Below are positions 45,129 to 53,963 of a stretch of 64,000 nt of DNA, one piece after another. The notes beneath the pieces were generated by a model. It saw only the letters and a list, made by a program, of their open reading frames with translations. It did not search any database and was not told the DNA's origin. The position numbers and the translations under genes are program-made. Source of the stretch: Paracoccus jeotgali (GTDB lineage Bacteria; Pseudomonadota; Alphaproteobacteria; Rhodobacterales; Rhodobacteraceae); assembly GCF_002865605.1 (NCBI RefSeq), contig NZ_CP025583.1, positions 724,501 through 788,500 on the forward strand. Reading direction: 5' to 3'. How positions within the stretch are numbered: position 1 is the stretch's first letter; each line of letters starts with the position of its first letter.

Positions 45129-45608
45129 TTGCCCCATCGTTCCGAGACGCGCAAACTGCCCTATACCGCGCAGCAGATGTATGACCTGGTCGCGGATGTG
45201 TCGCGTTACCCCGAATTCCTGCCCTGGAACAGTGCCGCCCGCATCCGCGCGCGCCAGCAGCGCGACGACGGCGCCGAGGTGATCGAGGCCGATCTGGTGA
45301 TCTCGTTCAAGGTCTTCCGCGAGCGGTTCGGCAGCCGCGTGACCCTGTGGCCCGAGGCGCTGAAGATCGACACCGAATATCTGGACGGCCCGTTCCGGCA
45401 TCTGCATTCCGGCTGGGCCTTTCGTGACCTGCCCGATGACGACCCCGCCGCACCCGGCTGCGAGGTCGATTTCTTCGTCGATTTCGAGTTCCGCAACGCG
45501 CTGCTGGCCCGCTTGATCGGCGTCGTCTTCGACGAGGCGATGTCGCGCATCGTCCGCGCCTTCGAAACCCGCGCCCGCAACCTGTACGGGGCGCCCGCCG
45601 CCCGCTGA
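45129..45608 (+). CDS. ratA: RatA/COQ10-like START-domain protein
   Basis: A 159-residue SRPBCC protein. With a TTG start at 45129 it begins as MPHRSETRKLPYTAQQMYDL, which aligns with the family N-terminus; the next upstream ATG (45093) would add a cysteine-containing piece not found in relatives. DVSRYPEFLPWNSAARI and VFDEAMSRIVRAFETRA are family hallmarks. COQ10 homologues bind ubiquinone and support respiration; RatA was described as a ribosome-association toxin in E. coli. In this ubiquinone-using lineage the COQ10 role is more likely. Confidence 0.88.
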   Translation: MPHRSETRKLPYTAQQMYDLVADVSRYPEFLPWNSAARIRARQQRDDGAEVIEADLVISFKVFRERFGSRVTLWPEALKIDTEYLDGPFRHLHSGWAFRDLPDDDPAAPGCEVDFFVDFEFRNALLARLIGVVFDEAMSRIVRAFETRARNLYGAPAAR

Positions 45609-45628
45609 CGGGGCGCCGGGCGGGAACC

Positions 45629-46729
45629 TCAGGCGGTGCGGAACCGCTTGGGCGAGAAGCTGGCCAGCACCTCGTCCGACACCGGCGAGGGCTGACCCAG
45701 CACGCCCGCCGCGCTCAGCGCGGCCAGCGCGGGCGCAGTCTGGATGCCGGTGCCACCCTGACCGGCCAGCCACCAGAAACCCGTGGCGTCGGGATCGAAG
45801 CCCACCACCGGCGCCAGATCCGGGGCAAAGCTGCGCAGCCCCGCCCATGACCGCTCGACCCGCGTGACCTCATAGGTGACGTCCTGGCTGAAGCGGTCCA
45901 GCCCCTCGGCCAGTTCCATGTCGTCCGACCACGCGTCGCAGGGGTCGGACGGCACCGCATCGCTGGGGCTGAACATCAGCTTGCCGGCCTCGGGCTTGAT
46001 ATACCAGCGGTCGGCAGCGTTCACGACCATCGGCCATGTCTCGACATCGTGACCGGCAGGGGCGGGCAGGATTGCGGCGTTGCGGCGACGCGGCACCAGC
46101 CCGACCGGCGCCAGACCCGCCAGGCCGGCCACCTGATCGGCCCAGGCGCCGGCGGCGTTGACCAGCACCGGGGCCTCGAATGTGCCTTTCGGCGTCTCGA
46201 CCCGCCACGTCCCGCCCTGATGGGTGATCGCGGTGACCGGGGCGCCGGTCTCGATCCGGCCGCCGTTGCGGCGCAGCATCTTGGCGTAACCCTGCAACAG
46301 CAGATCGGTGTCGATGGCCTGCGCGCCGCGTTCGATGGCGGCGTGGACCGCCGCCTCGGGTCGCAGGATGGGGCACAGTTGCAGCGCCTCTTCGGTGGTG
46401 ACCCGGTCCATGCCCTCGGCATCGCGCAGATAGCGTTCCAGATGCTCGGCCTCGTCGGCGCGGGCGACATGAAGCTCTCCCCTCGGGGTCAGAAGGGGCT
46501 GGTCGGAGATGCCTTCGGGGTTTTCGAACACCGCCTCGGCGATCTCGTTCAGGCGGGCGACGGCGGGGCCGCCGTAATTGCGGATGAACATCGCGGCCGA
46601 GCGGCCGGTCGTGTGATGGCCGATCATGCTTTCCGATTCGAGCAGCGTGACCTGCGCCCCCGACGCGATCAGCGCCCCCGCCGATACCCCGGCAATGCCG
46701 CCGCCAATGATGATGACATCCGATTTCAT
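45629..46729 (-). CDS. FAD-dependent amino acid/amine oxidoreductase (DadA/DAO-like)
   Basis: A 366-residue DAO-superfamily flavoenzyme. The FAD-binding VIIIGGGIAGVSAGALIASG is at residues 5-24, followed by LLESESMIGHHTTGRSAAMF and the C-terminal GFWWLAGQGGTGIQTAPAL. It resembles D-arginine/glycine oxidase-like enzymes that oxidise D-amino or N-methylated amino acids. There is no signal peptide. The ATG at 46729 has GGGACGAG upstream. It is divergent from the TAXI-TRAP operon across ~217 bases; import of an amino acid-like substrate and its oxidation may go together (inference). Confidence 0.88.
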   Translation of the reverse strand: MKSDVIIIGGGIAGVSAGALIASGAQVTLLESESMIGHHTTGRSAAMFIRNYGGPAVARLNEIAEAVFENPEGISDQPLLTPRGELHVARADEAEHLERYLRDAEGMDRVTTEEALQLCPILRPEAAVHAAIERGAQAIDTDLLLQGYAKMLRRNGGRIETGAPVTAITHQGGTWRVETPKGTFEAPVLVNAAGAWADQVAGLAGLAPVGLVPRRRNAAILPAPAGHDVETWPMVVNAADRWYIKPEAGKLMFSPSDAVPSDPCDAWSDDMELAEGLDRFSQDVTYEVTRVERSWAGLRSFAPDLAPVVGFDPDATGFWWLAGQGGTGIQTAPALAALSAAGVLGQPSPVSDEVLASFSPKRFRTA

Positions 46730-46946
46730 CTCGTCCCCGTTCCTGTCCGACCTGTCCGCGCTGTCCATGCGCCGCCACCTGCGGCCCGGCGCCGAGGCGC
46801 AGGTTGGCATGACCCAAGGCCGGTCGGCAATAGCTTGCGACAGCCCCGGTTTCCGGCGCGAAAGATGCGATGCAGCGGGCGGAAAACTTGCACTTTTGCG
46901 CGGGATGTCGAATGCTGCCCCCATTGAACCAACTGGGAGACAACAG

Positions 46947-47918
46947 ATGAAGATCATCAAGACCTTCACCGCCGCCTTCACCCTGGCCGCGCTCGCCACC
47001 GCCGCGCAGGCCGCGGAAGAGCGTTTCATCACCATCGGCACCGGCGGCCAGACCGGCGTCTATTACGTCGTCGGCCAGTCGATCTGCCGCCTCGTGAACC
47101 GCGACACCGCCGAAACCGGCATCAAATGCACCGCGCCCTCGACCGGGGGATCGGTGGCCAACGTCAACGCCATTCAGGCCGGCGACATGACCATGGGCGT
47201 GGCCCAGTCCGACATCCAGCACCACGCCTATAACGGCTCGTCCGAGGATTTCGCCGGCGACAAGAAGTTCGAGGACATCCGCGCGGTATTCTCGGTCCAT
47301 CCCGAGCCCTTCACCGTGGTCGCGCGCAAGGATGCCAATATCGGCAGCTTCGACGACCTCAAGGGCAAGCGCGTCAATGTCGGCAACCCCGGCTCCGGCC
47401 AGCGTGCCACGATGGAAGTCGTGCTGGACGCCAAGGGCTGGTCGATGAACGATTTTTCGCTGGCATCCGAACTGAAGCCCGCCGAACAATCCGCCGCGCT
47501 GGGTGACAACAAGGTGGACGCCATCGTCTATACCGTCGGCCACCCCAACGGCTCGATCCAGGAAGCCACCTCGACGGTCGAGGCCAATCTGGTCCCGGTC
47601 AACGGCCCCGAAATCGACAAGCTGGTCGAGGACAACCCCTTCTATGCCAAGGCGATCATCCCCGGCGGCATGTATGCGGGCAATGACGACGACGTCGAGA
47701 CCTTCGGCGTCAAGGCGACCTTCGTGACCTCGGCCGATGTGCCGGACGATGTGGTCTATGAGGTCGTGAAGGCGGTCTTCGACAATTTCGACCGCTTCAA
47801 GGGTCTGCACCCGGCCTTCGCCAACCTCGAACCCGAGGCGATGGTGAATGAAGGCAACTCGGCCCCGCTGCACCCGGGCGCCGAGAAATACTACCGCGAA
47901 CAGGGCTGGTTGCAGTAA
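46947..47918 (+). CDS. TAXI family TRAP transporter solute receptor
   Basis: A 323-residue periplasmic binding protein. A signal peptide (MKIIKTFTAAFTLAALATAA) is cleaved around residue 22. The mature part begins ERFITIGTGGQTGVYYVVG, the TAXI signature, with CRLVNRD and GIKCTAPSTGGSVANVNAI, whose two cysteines may pair. Homologues bind glutamate, glutamine or other carboxylates. The ATG at 46947 follows GGGAGACAACAG. A possible promoter is TTGCAC at 46888 with a weak -10 near 46911. A terminator at 47976 separates it from the permease gene, which fits higher receptor expression. Confidence 0.93.
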   Translation: MKIIKTFTAAFTLAALATAAQAAEERFITIGTGGQTGVYYVVGQSICRLVNRDTAETGIKCTAPSTGGSVANVNAIQAGDMTMGVAQSDIQHHAYNGSSEDFAGDKKFEDIRAVFSVHPEPFTVVARKDANIGSFDDLKGKRVNVGNPGSGQRATMEVVLDAKGWSMNDFSLASELKPAEQSAALGDNKVDAIVYTVGHPNGSIQEATSTVEANLVPVNGPEIDKLVEDNPFYAKAIIPGGMYAGNDDDVETFGVKATFVTSADVPDDVVYEVVKAVFDNFDRFKGLHPAFANLEPEAMVNEGNSAPLHPGAEKYYREQGWLQ

Positions 47919-47975
47919 GACGCGGCCCTGCGGATGCGTCGGGGCGTGAGAGCGCCCCGACCTGAAACCGACTGG

Positions 47976-48007
47976 ACGGCTCTGCTCTTGCGGCGGGGCC
48001 GTTTTTT
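47976..48007 (+). terminator. Terminator/attenuator between TRAP receptor and permease
   Basis: ACGGCTC and GGGCCGT form a seven-base stem (one G-U) around a 13-base loop, followed by TTTTTTG. A second inverted repeat GGGGCG/CGCCCC is at 47941-47958. Partial termination here would let the receptor be made in excess over the permease. Confidence 0.7.
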
Positions 48008-48102
48008 GTAAAGACTGAAATAAAACCGCCATGATGCGGTCGCGATGGACCAGCGTCGCAGCACGGCAAGGATGCGAAAACCGAAAACAGGGGGGACGCC
48101 AG

Positions 48103-50991
48103 ATGACACAGGACAACGATCCGACCGGCGGCCCGACCGGCGATCCCCAACCCGGCGCCACGCCGCCCCGCAAGCGGCGCGAGGACTGGCAGATGGACGC
48201 CGCCGCGGTCGAGAACGCGGCCTCGGGCGCGGGCGGGCTGTCGCAGGCCGAGATCGACGAACTCGTCGCCTCGTCCGACACCGGCGCGCGCACGCCGCCG
48301 GGCTGGGTCGGGCGGCTGATCCTGATCGTCGCCTTCTGCTGGTCGCTGTTCCAGATCTGGATCGCCTCGCCCCTGCCCTTCATGGTCAATTGGGGCATCC
48401 TGAACGATACCGAGACGCGGTCCATCCACCTCGCCTTCGCGATGTTCCTGGCCTATCTGGCCTATCCCGCCGAACGCTCGCCGGTGCAGATGGTGCTGGC
48501 GATCGGCGTGCCGGTGTTTCTGGCACTTTTGTTCATCAACGGCGCACCGCCCGGCAATGCGTGGTGGATCGGCCTTGTCGCCGCCATGCTGGTCGGGGCG
48601 ATCCTGCTGGGCAGCCCGAAAAGCCGCATCCCGCCATGGGAGTGGGTGCTGGCCATCGCCTCGGTCGGGGCGGCGCTGTATATCTATATCTTCTACCGCG
48701 AGATCAGCGGCCGGGTCGGCGCGCCCATCCGGCAGGATTTCGTTTTTGCCGTGATCGGCCTGCTGCTGCTGCTCGAGGCCACGCGCCGCTCGCTTGGCCC
48801 GGCGCTGATGATCGTGGCGACGGTGTTTCTGGCCTACAGCTTCCTTGGCCCCTACATGCCCGACATCATCGCGCACAAGGGCAACTCGCTGTCCGAGGTG
48901 GTCAACCACCAGTGGATCACGACCGAGGGCGTGTTCGGGATCGCGCTGGGCGTCTCGACCTCCTTCGTGTTCCTGTTCGTGCTGTTCGGCGCGCTGCTGG
49001 ACAAGGCCGGGGCCGGTAACTACTTCATTCAGGTGGCGTTTTCGCTGATGGGCCACATGCGCGGCGGACCGGCCAAGGCGGCTGTCGTATCCAGCGCCAT
49101 GACGGGCCTGATTTCCGGCTCGTCCATCGCCAACGTCGTCACCACCGGCACCTTCACCATCCCGCTGATGAAGCGCGTGGGCTTTTCCGCCGAACGCGCC
49201 GGTGCGGTCGAGGTGGCGTCATCCGTCAACGGCCAGATCATGCCGCCGGTCATGGGGGCCGCGGCCTTCCTGATGGTCGAATATGTCGGCATCCCCTATT
49301 TCGACGTCGTCAAGCACGCGGTGCTGCCGGCCTCGATCAGCTATATCGCCCTGGTCTATATCGTCCATCTCGAGGCCATGAAGGCCGGGATGGAGGGTCT
49401 GCCCCGCGCCTATGTGCCGGGGCCGTGGATGCGGCGACTGGTCGGCTTCGTCTTCGGCGTGCTGGTGCTGTCGGCGCTGTCGATGCTGGTCTATTACGGC
49501 ATGGGCTGGGTGCGGCCGACCGTTGGCGGCGCGGCGGGTTATGTCATCTTTGCCGCGCTGACGGCCGCCTATATCGGGCTGATGTGGGTCGGCTCGCGCG
49601 AGATCCCGCTGCGGATCGACGACCCCAACGCCGAAATCACCGAACTGCCGCTGCCCGGACCGACGGTCCGCTCGGGGCTGCACTATATCCTGCCCGTGGT
49701 GGTGCTGGTCTGGGCGCTGATGATCGACCGGCTGTCGCCCGGCCTCTCGGCCTTCTGGGCGACCGCGTTCATGATCTTCATCCTGCTGACCCAGCGGCCG
49801 CTGATGCTGATGCTGCGCGGGCAGGACCAGATGGGCGAACGCCGCATGGGCGCCGCCCTGCGCGGTGGGGTGAACGATCTGGTCGATGGCATGATCTCGG
49901 GCGCGCGCAACATGATCGGCATCGGCATCGCCACCGCGACCGCCGGCATCATCGTGGGCGCGGTCAGCCAGACCGGCGTCGGCTCGGCACTGGCCGATGT
50001 GGTCGAGGTGCTGTCGGGCGGCAACCTGCTGGCGATCCTGCTGCTGACGGCGGTGCTGTCGCTGATCCTGGGGATGGGGCTGCCGACGACCGCCAACTAT
50101 ATCGTCGTCTCGGCGCTGCTTGCGCCGGTGATCGTGACGCTGGGGCAGCAGAACGGCCTGCTGGTGCCGCTGATCGCGGTGCATCTGTTCGTCTTCTATT
50201 TCGGGATCATGGCCGATGTGACGCCGCCGGTGGGGCTGGCGAGTTTCGCCGCCGCCGCCGTGTCGGGCGGCGACCCGATCAAGACCGGGGTGGTGGCCTT
50301 CTTCTACAGTCTGCGGACGGCCGCGCTGCCCTTCCTGTTCATCTTCAACACCGACCTGCTGCTGATCGACGTGACATGGCTGCAGGGCATCTTCGTCTTC
50401 ATCACCGCCACCATCGCCATGCTGCTGTTCGCGGCGGCGACGCAGGGCTGGTTCCTGACCCGCAGCAACATCCTGGAAAGCGCGCTGCTGCTGCTGATCG
50501 CCTTCAGCATCTTCCGGCCCGGCTTCTGGATGGACATGGTCGCGCCGCCCTGGGACGACCGCCCACCCGCCGAACTGGTGCAGGCGCTGGCCGAGGCGCC
50601 GGTGGGCGAGCCCTTCCGGCTCGAGGTGGCGGGGCTGAACGATATCGGCAACCCGGTCACCTTCCGCGTCCAGATGCCCGTCCCCGAGGGCGCCACCGGC
50701 GAAGAACGGCTGCAGGCGCTTGGCGTCGATGTGATCCAGAACGGGGCCGAGGTGGTGATCGACAACGTCGCCTTCGACAGCCCGGCGCAGAAGGCGGGGC
50801 TGGACTGGGATCAGACGGTGACGCTGGTGCGCCTGCCGGCCGAGACGCCGTCGAAATACTGGATGTTCATTCCCGCCTTCCTGCTGCTGGCGGTGGTGGT
50901 CTGGCTGCAACGCCGTCGCATCGGTCCCGAAGACGGCGGCACCGGCGCGGTCCGTGACCCCGCACCCATTCAGCCCCGCGCCGCGGGCTGA
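48103..50991 (+). CDS. TRAP transporter fused 4TM/12TM permease with DUF3394
   Basis: A 962-residue inner-membrane protein fusing the small (DctQ-like) and large (DctM-like) TRAP subunits, as usual for TAXI systems. After a ~70-residue soluble, Pro/Gly-rich N-terminus come about 18 hydrophobic segments. The M-subunit includes SSAMTGLISGSSIANVVTTG, SVNGQIMPPVMGAAAFLMVE and LILGMGLPTTANYIVVSALL. The last ~190 residues include extra helices and a soluble DUF3394 domain (FRVQMPVPEGATGEERL, SPAQKAGLDWDQTVT with PDZ-like look). The ATG at 48103 follows a G-rich site. It pairs with the upstream TAXI receptor. Confidence 0.94.
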   Translation: MTQDNDPTGGPTGDPQPGATPPRKRREDWQMDAAAVENAASGAGGLSQAEIDELVASSDTGARTPPGWVGRLILIVAFCWSLFQIWIASPLPFMVNWGILNDTETRSIHLAFAMFLAYLAYPAERSPVQMVLAIGVPVFLALLFINGAPPGNAWWIGLVAAMLVGAILLGSPKSRIPPWEWVLAIASVGAALYIYIFYREISGRVGAPIRQDFVFAVIGLLLLLEATRRSLGPALMIVATVFLAYSFLGPYMPDIIAHKGNSLSEVVNHQWITTEGVFGIALGVSTSFVFLFVLFGALLDKAGAGNYFIQVAFSLMGHMRGGPAKAAVVSSAMTGLISGSSIANVVTTGTFTIPLMKRVGFSAERAGAVEVASSVNGQIMPPVMGAAAFLMVEYVGIPYFDVVKHAVLPASISYIALVYIVHLEAMKAGMEGLPRAYVPGPWMRRLVGFVFGVLVLSALSMLVYYGMGWVRPTVGGAAGYVIFAALTAAYIGLMWVGSREIPLRIDDPNAEITELPLPGPTVRSGLHYILPVVVLVWALMIDRLSPGLSAFWATAFMIFILLTQRPLMLMLRGQDQMGERRMGAALRGGVNDLVDGMISGARNMIGIGIATATAGIIVGAVSQTGVGSALADVVEVLSGGNLLAILLLTAVLSLILGMGLPTTANYIVVSALLAPVIVTLGQQNGLLVPLIAVHLFVFYFGIMADVTPPVGLASFAAAAVSGGDPIKTGVVAFFYSLRTAALPFLFIFNTDLLLIDVTWLQGIFVFITATIAMLLFAAATQGWFLTRSNILESALLLLIAFSIFRPGFWMDMVAPPWDDRPPAELVQALAEAPVGEPFRLEVAGLNDIGNPVTFRVQMPVPEGATGEERLQALGVDVIQNGAEVVIDNVAFDSPAQKAGLDWDQTVTLVRLPAETPSKYWMFIPAFLLLAVVVWLQRRRIGPEDGGTGAVRDPAPIQPRAAG

Positions 50992-51007
50992 GGAAAAAGG
51001 AAACCCC

Positions 51008-51433
51008 ATGTTCAAGACCATCCTTCTGCCGGTCGACATCCAGCACGAGATCAGCTGGCGCGAGGCGCTGCCCAAGGCGGTGGCGCTGCTCGCGCCCGGC
51101 GGTACGCTGCATGTGCTGGGGGTCGTCCACGATGTCGGTAGCGCCTGGGTCGCCAGCTATCTGCCGAGCGGATACGAGAAACGCGCCCTGAACGAGATGA
51201 AGTCGCAGCTGAACGCCCTGGTCGCGCGCGAGCTGCCCGACCTGCCCAACGTCGCCACCCATGTCGGCTATGGCCATGTGGCCGAGACCATCATCGAGAA
51301 CGCGACCAAGGTCGGCGCCGACCTGATCCTGATGTCCTCGCAACGCCCGGACGAGATGCGGACCTTCCGCGTCGGCTCGCAGGGCGACAAGGTCGTGCGC
51401 CACTCGCCGATCAGCGTGCTGGTGTTGCGGTAG
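51008..51433 (+). CDS. Universal stress protein (TRAP-associated)
   Basis: A 141-residue UspA-fold protein. It begins MFKTILLPVDIQHEISWREA and ends with the ATP-binding signature GSQGDKVVRHSPISVLVLR (G-2X-G-9X-S/T pattern). AAGGAAA precedes the ATG, which lies 16 bases after the permease stop, so it is the third gene of the TRAP operon. In Halomonas the USP TeaD, encoded with TRAP transporter TeaABC, binds ATP and tunes transport; a similar role here is inference. Confidence 0.92.
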   Translation: MFKTILLPVDIQHEISWREALPKAVALLAPGGTLHVLGVVHDVGSAWVASYLPSGYEKRALNEMKSQLNALVARELPDLPNVATHVGYGHVAETIIENATKVGADLILMSSQRPDEMRTFRVGSQGDKVVRHSPISVLVLR

Positions 51434-51542
51434 GGGGGAGAGCGGGCTGCCCGAGCGGCGGCTGCGGCTTGGGCACCCTTGGCTGAGGGGAGAAGGCTGC
51501 GCGGTTCCGCTTGAACCTGTCGCGCTGGCGCTGCGCGGAAGG

Positions 51543-52112
51543 CTACAGATCCGTCTGCGGCACGCCCGGCGTCGGCTGCGGGACCGTCCGCTCCGGCTCG
51601 GCGGGCGGCGCGTCGGGGTCTCGTTTCTGCGGCAGGAAGCGCTGCAACTCGTCCATCGGCGGGGGCGGCGGGGCATCGGCGCGGCGGCGGATGATGATGT
51701 CGCCATTGGGCAGCCGCTCGGGGCGCTCGTAATTGCCGATATCGTCCATCATCTTGCCGAGTTCATCGAAGGCCGGCGCGAATTCGTTCATGGTCGAGGC
51801 AAGCTCGTCCCCGATCCCCTCGATATGCGGTTGCAGGCGGCGGAACATGTCGCTCATCAGCCGGTCGAGGGGGCTGTCGTCCCGATCGCGCGCGGTGGGC
51901 GGCAGGGCGAGGCGGTCGCGCGGCTGGGTCTGCTGGCTGTCAGGGGGCGGCGCGTCCTGTTTCGGCATCTGCCAGCCCTGTGCGCCCGCAGCGCTTGCGA
52001 CAATCACCGCGCCGGCCATCAGCGCCGCGAACAGCAGCCCGTGACTATGCCCGACACGGCTGACCGCCGCGCGGCTGTGAAGAACGATTCTCGACTGACT
52101 TCGCTGTGTCAT
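51543..52112 (-). CDS. Hypothetical exported/anchored protein with Pro-rich tail
   Basis: A 189-residue protein not assigned to a family. A hydrophobic segment at about residues 27-45 (LLFAALMAGAVIVASAAGA) ends in a signal-peptidase-like AxGAQG, so it may be secreted or membrane-anchored. A central helical region (LDRLMSDMFRRLQPHIEGIG, DELASTMNEFAPAFDELGKM) is followed by NGDIIIRRR and a Pro/Asp-rich C-terminus. The ATG at 52112 is preferred to one 57 bases upstream. Similar proteins in this order are called hypothetical; function unknown. Confidence 0.72.
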   Translation of the reverse strand: MTQRSQSRIVLHSRAAVSRVGHSHGLLFAALMAGAVIVASAAGAQGWQMPKQDAPPPDSQQTQPRDRLALPPTARDRDDSPLDRLMSDMFRRLQPHIEGIGDELASTMNEFAPAFDELGKMMDDIGNYERPERLPNGDIIIRRRADAPPPPPMDELQRFLPQKRDPDAPPAEPERTVPQPTPGVPQTDL

Positions 52113-52184
52113 GCTGACCCCGCCATGCTCTGAACAGAACCGCCGCCGCGCGGTTCCGGTTCCGGTCACGCGCCCGAAGGTGGG

Positions 52185-52931
52185 TCAATGCGCCGTCCGC
52201 ATCCCGGCCTTGTGGGCGTCGCGCAGGCGCTGCCAGGCGTCGTTGATGGCGCGGGTGCGGGCCTCGGCCAGGCGGATCGCCTCTTTCGGCAGGCCGGCGG
52301 CGATGGCGCGGTCGGGGTGATGCTCGCGCAGCAATTCGCGCCAGCGGCTGCGGGCCTGCGCCAAGGGCGCATCCTCGGGCACGCCCAGCACGATATGGGG
52401 CGGGATGACCCGCTGCGGATCGTGGCGGGCAAGGATCACCTGCGCCCGGTCCTGCGGAATTGCAAAGATGCGGGCGATGTCGTCCAGCATGGCGCGCTCG
52501 GCCTCGTGCAGGGCGGCGTCGGCGCTGGCGACGATGACCAGCCCCTCCAGCACGTTTTCCAGCACCGGATCGCCCGGCGGGAACATCCGCGCCACGCGCC
52601 GCGCCCAGGCGTCGAAGCCGGCCACATCCTGCCGCGCCAGATCGAAGACGCGGGCCGCATTCTTTTCCTCGGATCGCGGGATGGTGAAGACGCGCCGGAA
52701 GGCCGCGACCTCGGACCGGTCGACGCGGCCATCCGCCTTGGCCATTTTCGCGCCGAGCGCGATGACCGCGATGGTGAAGGCCACCGATTTTTCCGGCGGC
52801 ACCGCCGCCCGCCGGGCACCGACAAACGCCGCCATGCGGTCGACGATCCGCTGCCAGAAGCTGCGCGGCCTTGGCAGATCGGGCGCCGGTCGGGGCAGCG
52901 ACGGCAGGACGGGAAGGGACTGGTCGGTCAT
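52185..52931 (-). CDS. DjlA-like TerB/J-domain co-chaperone
   Basis: A 248-residue protein. Residues ~45-165 form a TerB-like domain (FTIAVIALGAKMAKADGRVD, FPPGDPVLENVLEGLVIVAS, EAERAMLDDIARIF), and the C-terminal ~65 residues form a J domain with the HPD tripeptide in LLREHHPDRAIAAG. E. coli DjlA has the same order but adds an N-terminal membrane helix, which is absent here. It should recruit DnaK; client unknown. The ATG is at 52931. The previous minus-strand gene, trpA, ends 110 bases upstream. Confidence 0.88.
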   Translation of the reverse strand: MTDQSLPVLPSLPRPAPDLPRPRSFWQRIVDRMAAFVGARRAAVPPEKSVAFTIAVIALGAKMAKADGRVDRSEVAAFRRVFTIPRSEEKNAARVFDLARQDVAGFDAWARRVARMFPPGDPVLENVLEGLVIVASADAALHEAERAMLDDIARIFAIPQDRAQVILARHDPQRVIPPHIVLGVPEDAPLAQARSRWRELLREHHPDRAIAAGLPKEAIRLAEARTRAINDAWQRLRDAHKAGMRTAH

Positions 52932-53041
52932 GGCGGAATGCTAGCGGCTTTCAGACCCGCCCGCCAGCACCCAAGGCGGGCGCAGGGGGGTCCGCAGCGG
53001 CAGGTTCACCGCCGCCTCACGCGCTTGTCACCGGGGCGGGA

Positions 53042-53839
53042 TCAGCCGCGATGGGCGCCTTCGGCAAGACTGCGCACGAAGGCCAGCACCTCGTCCACGG
53101 GCTGCCCTTCGCCGATGCGCTTGACGATGGCAGAGCCGACGACGCAGCCATCCGCGATGCCCGCAATCGCCTCGGCCGCCTCGGGCGTGGCGATGCCGAA
53201 ACCGACCACGACCGGCAGGCCGGCGGCCTTGCGGATGCGGGCCACCTCGGGCGCGATGGTCGCGGCATCGGCGGCCGCCCCCCCGGTGATGCCGGTGACC
53301 GAGACGTAATACACGAAACCCGACGTGTTCGCGAGCACGGCCGGCAGGCGCTTGTCGTCGGTGGTGGGCGTGGCCAGACGGATGAAGTTCAGCCCGGCTT
53401 CCTGCGCGGGCAGGCACAGCTCGGCATCTTCCTCGGGCGGCAGATCGACGATGATCAGCCCGTCGATCCCGGCCTCGACTGCGTCGGTCAGGAATTGCTG
53501 CACCCCGCCCGGACGGCCGAAGACGACATTGTAATAGCCCATCAGCACGATCGGCGTGGTGTCGTTCTGCTGGCGGAAGGCGCGCACCAGATCCAGCGTC
53601 GCGGTGACACCGCCGCCTGCCGCCAGCGCGCGGTGACCGGCGGCCTCGATGGTGGGGCCGTCGGCCATGGGGTCGGTGAAGGGCAGGCCCAGCTCGATGA
53701 TGTCCACGCCCGCCTCGGGCAGACCGGCGAGGATCCGGGCCGAGGTCGCCGGATCGGGGTCGCCTGCCATCACATAGCTGACAAAGGCTTTCTGCTGCGC
53801 CTGACGCAGGCGGGCAAAGGTGGCGTCGATTCGGCTCAT
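53042..53839 (-). CDS. trpA: Tryptophan synthase alpha subunit
   Basis: Cleaves indole-3-glycerol phosphate to indole for the beta subunit. At 265 residues it is full length. The catalytic acids are in [17 protein letters not shown] (Glu and Asp of the family). [13 protein letters not shown] and [15 protein letters not shown] form the phosphate-binding loops. trpB and trpF are not adjacent, so trpA is separated from them in this genome. It is divergent from the beta-glucosidase gene across ~124 bases. Confidence 0.97.
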   Translation of the reverse strand: MSRIDATFARLRQAQQKAFVSYVMAGDPDPATSARILAGLPEAGVDIIELGLPFTDPMADGPTIEAAGHRALAAGGGVTATLDLVRAFRQQNDTTPIVLMGYYNVVFGRPGGVQQFLTDAVEAGIDGLIIVDLPPEEDAELCLPAQEAGLNFIRLATPTTDDKRLPAVLANTSGFVYYVSVTGITGGAAADAATIAPEVARIRKAAGLPVVVGFGIATPEAAEAIAGIADGCVVGSAIVKRIGEGQPVDEVLAFVRSLAEGAHRG

Positions 53840-53963
53840 GCTGCTCTCCCGTTCGTTGGGGCGGGGTTAGCCCGCTGGCGGGCCGGGATCAATCCGGGGA
53901 TTGGCCCGGGCGCCGCGGGGGCCTAGGAATGGCGGGCAGAGGGACACGCGAAAGGGGCCGCCG

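Noticed and set aside
45870-48425. 851-residue open frame on the minus strand
   Set aside because: It covers the TAXI receptor in antisense and the DAO gene in a wrong frame; no domain is recognisable.
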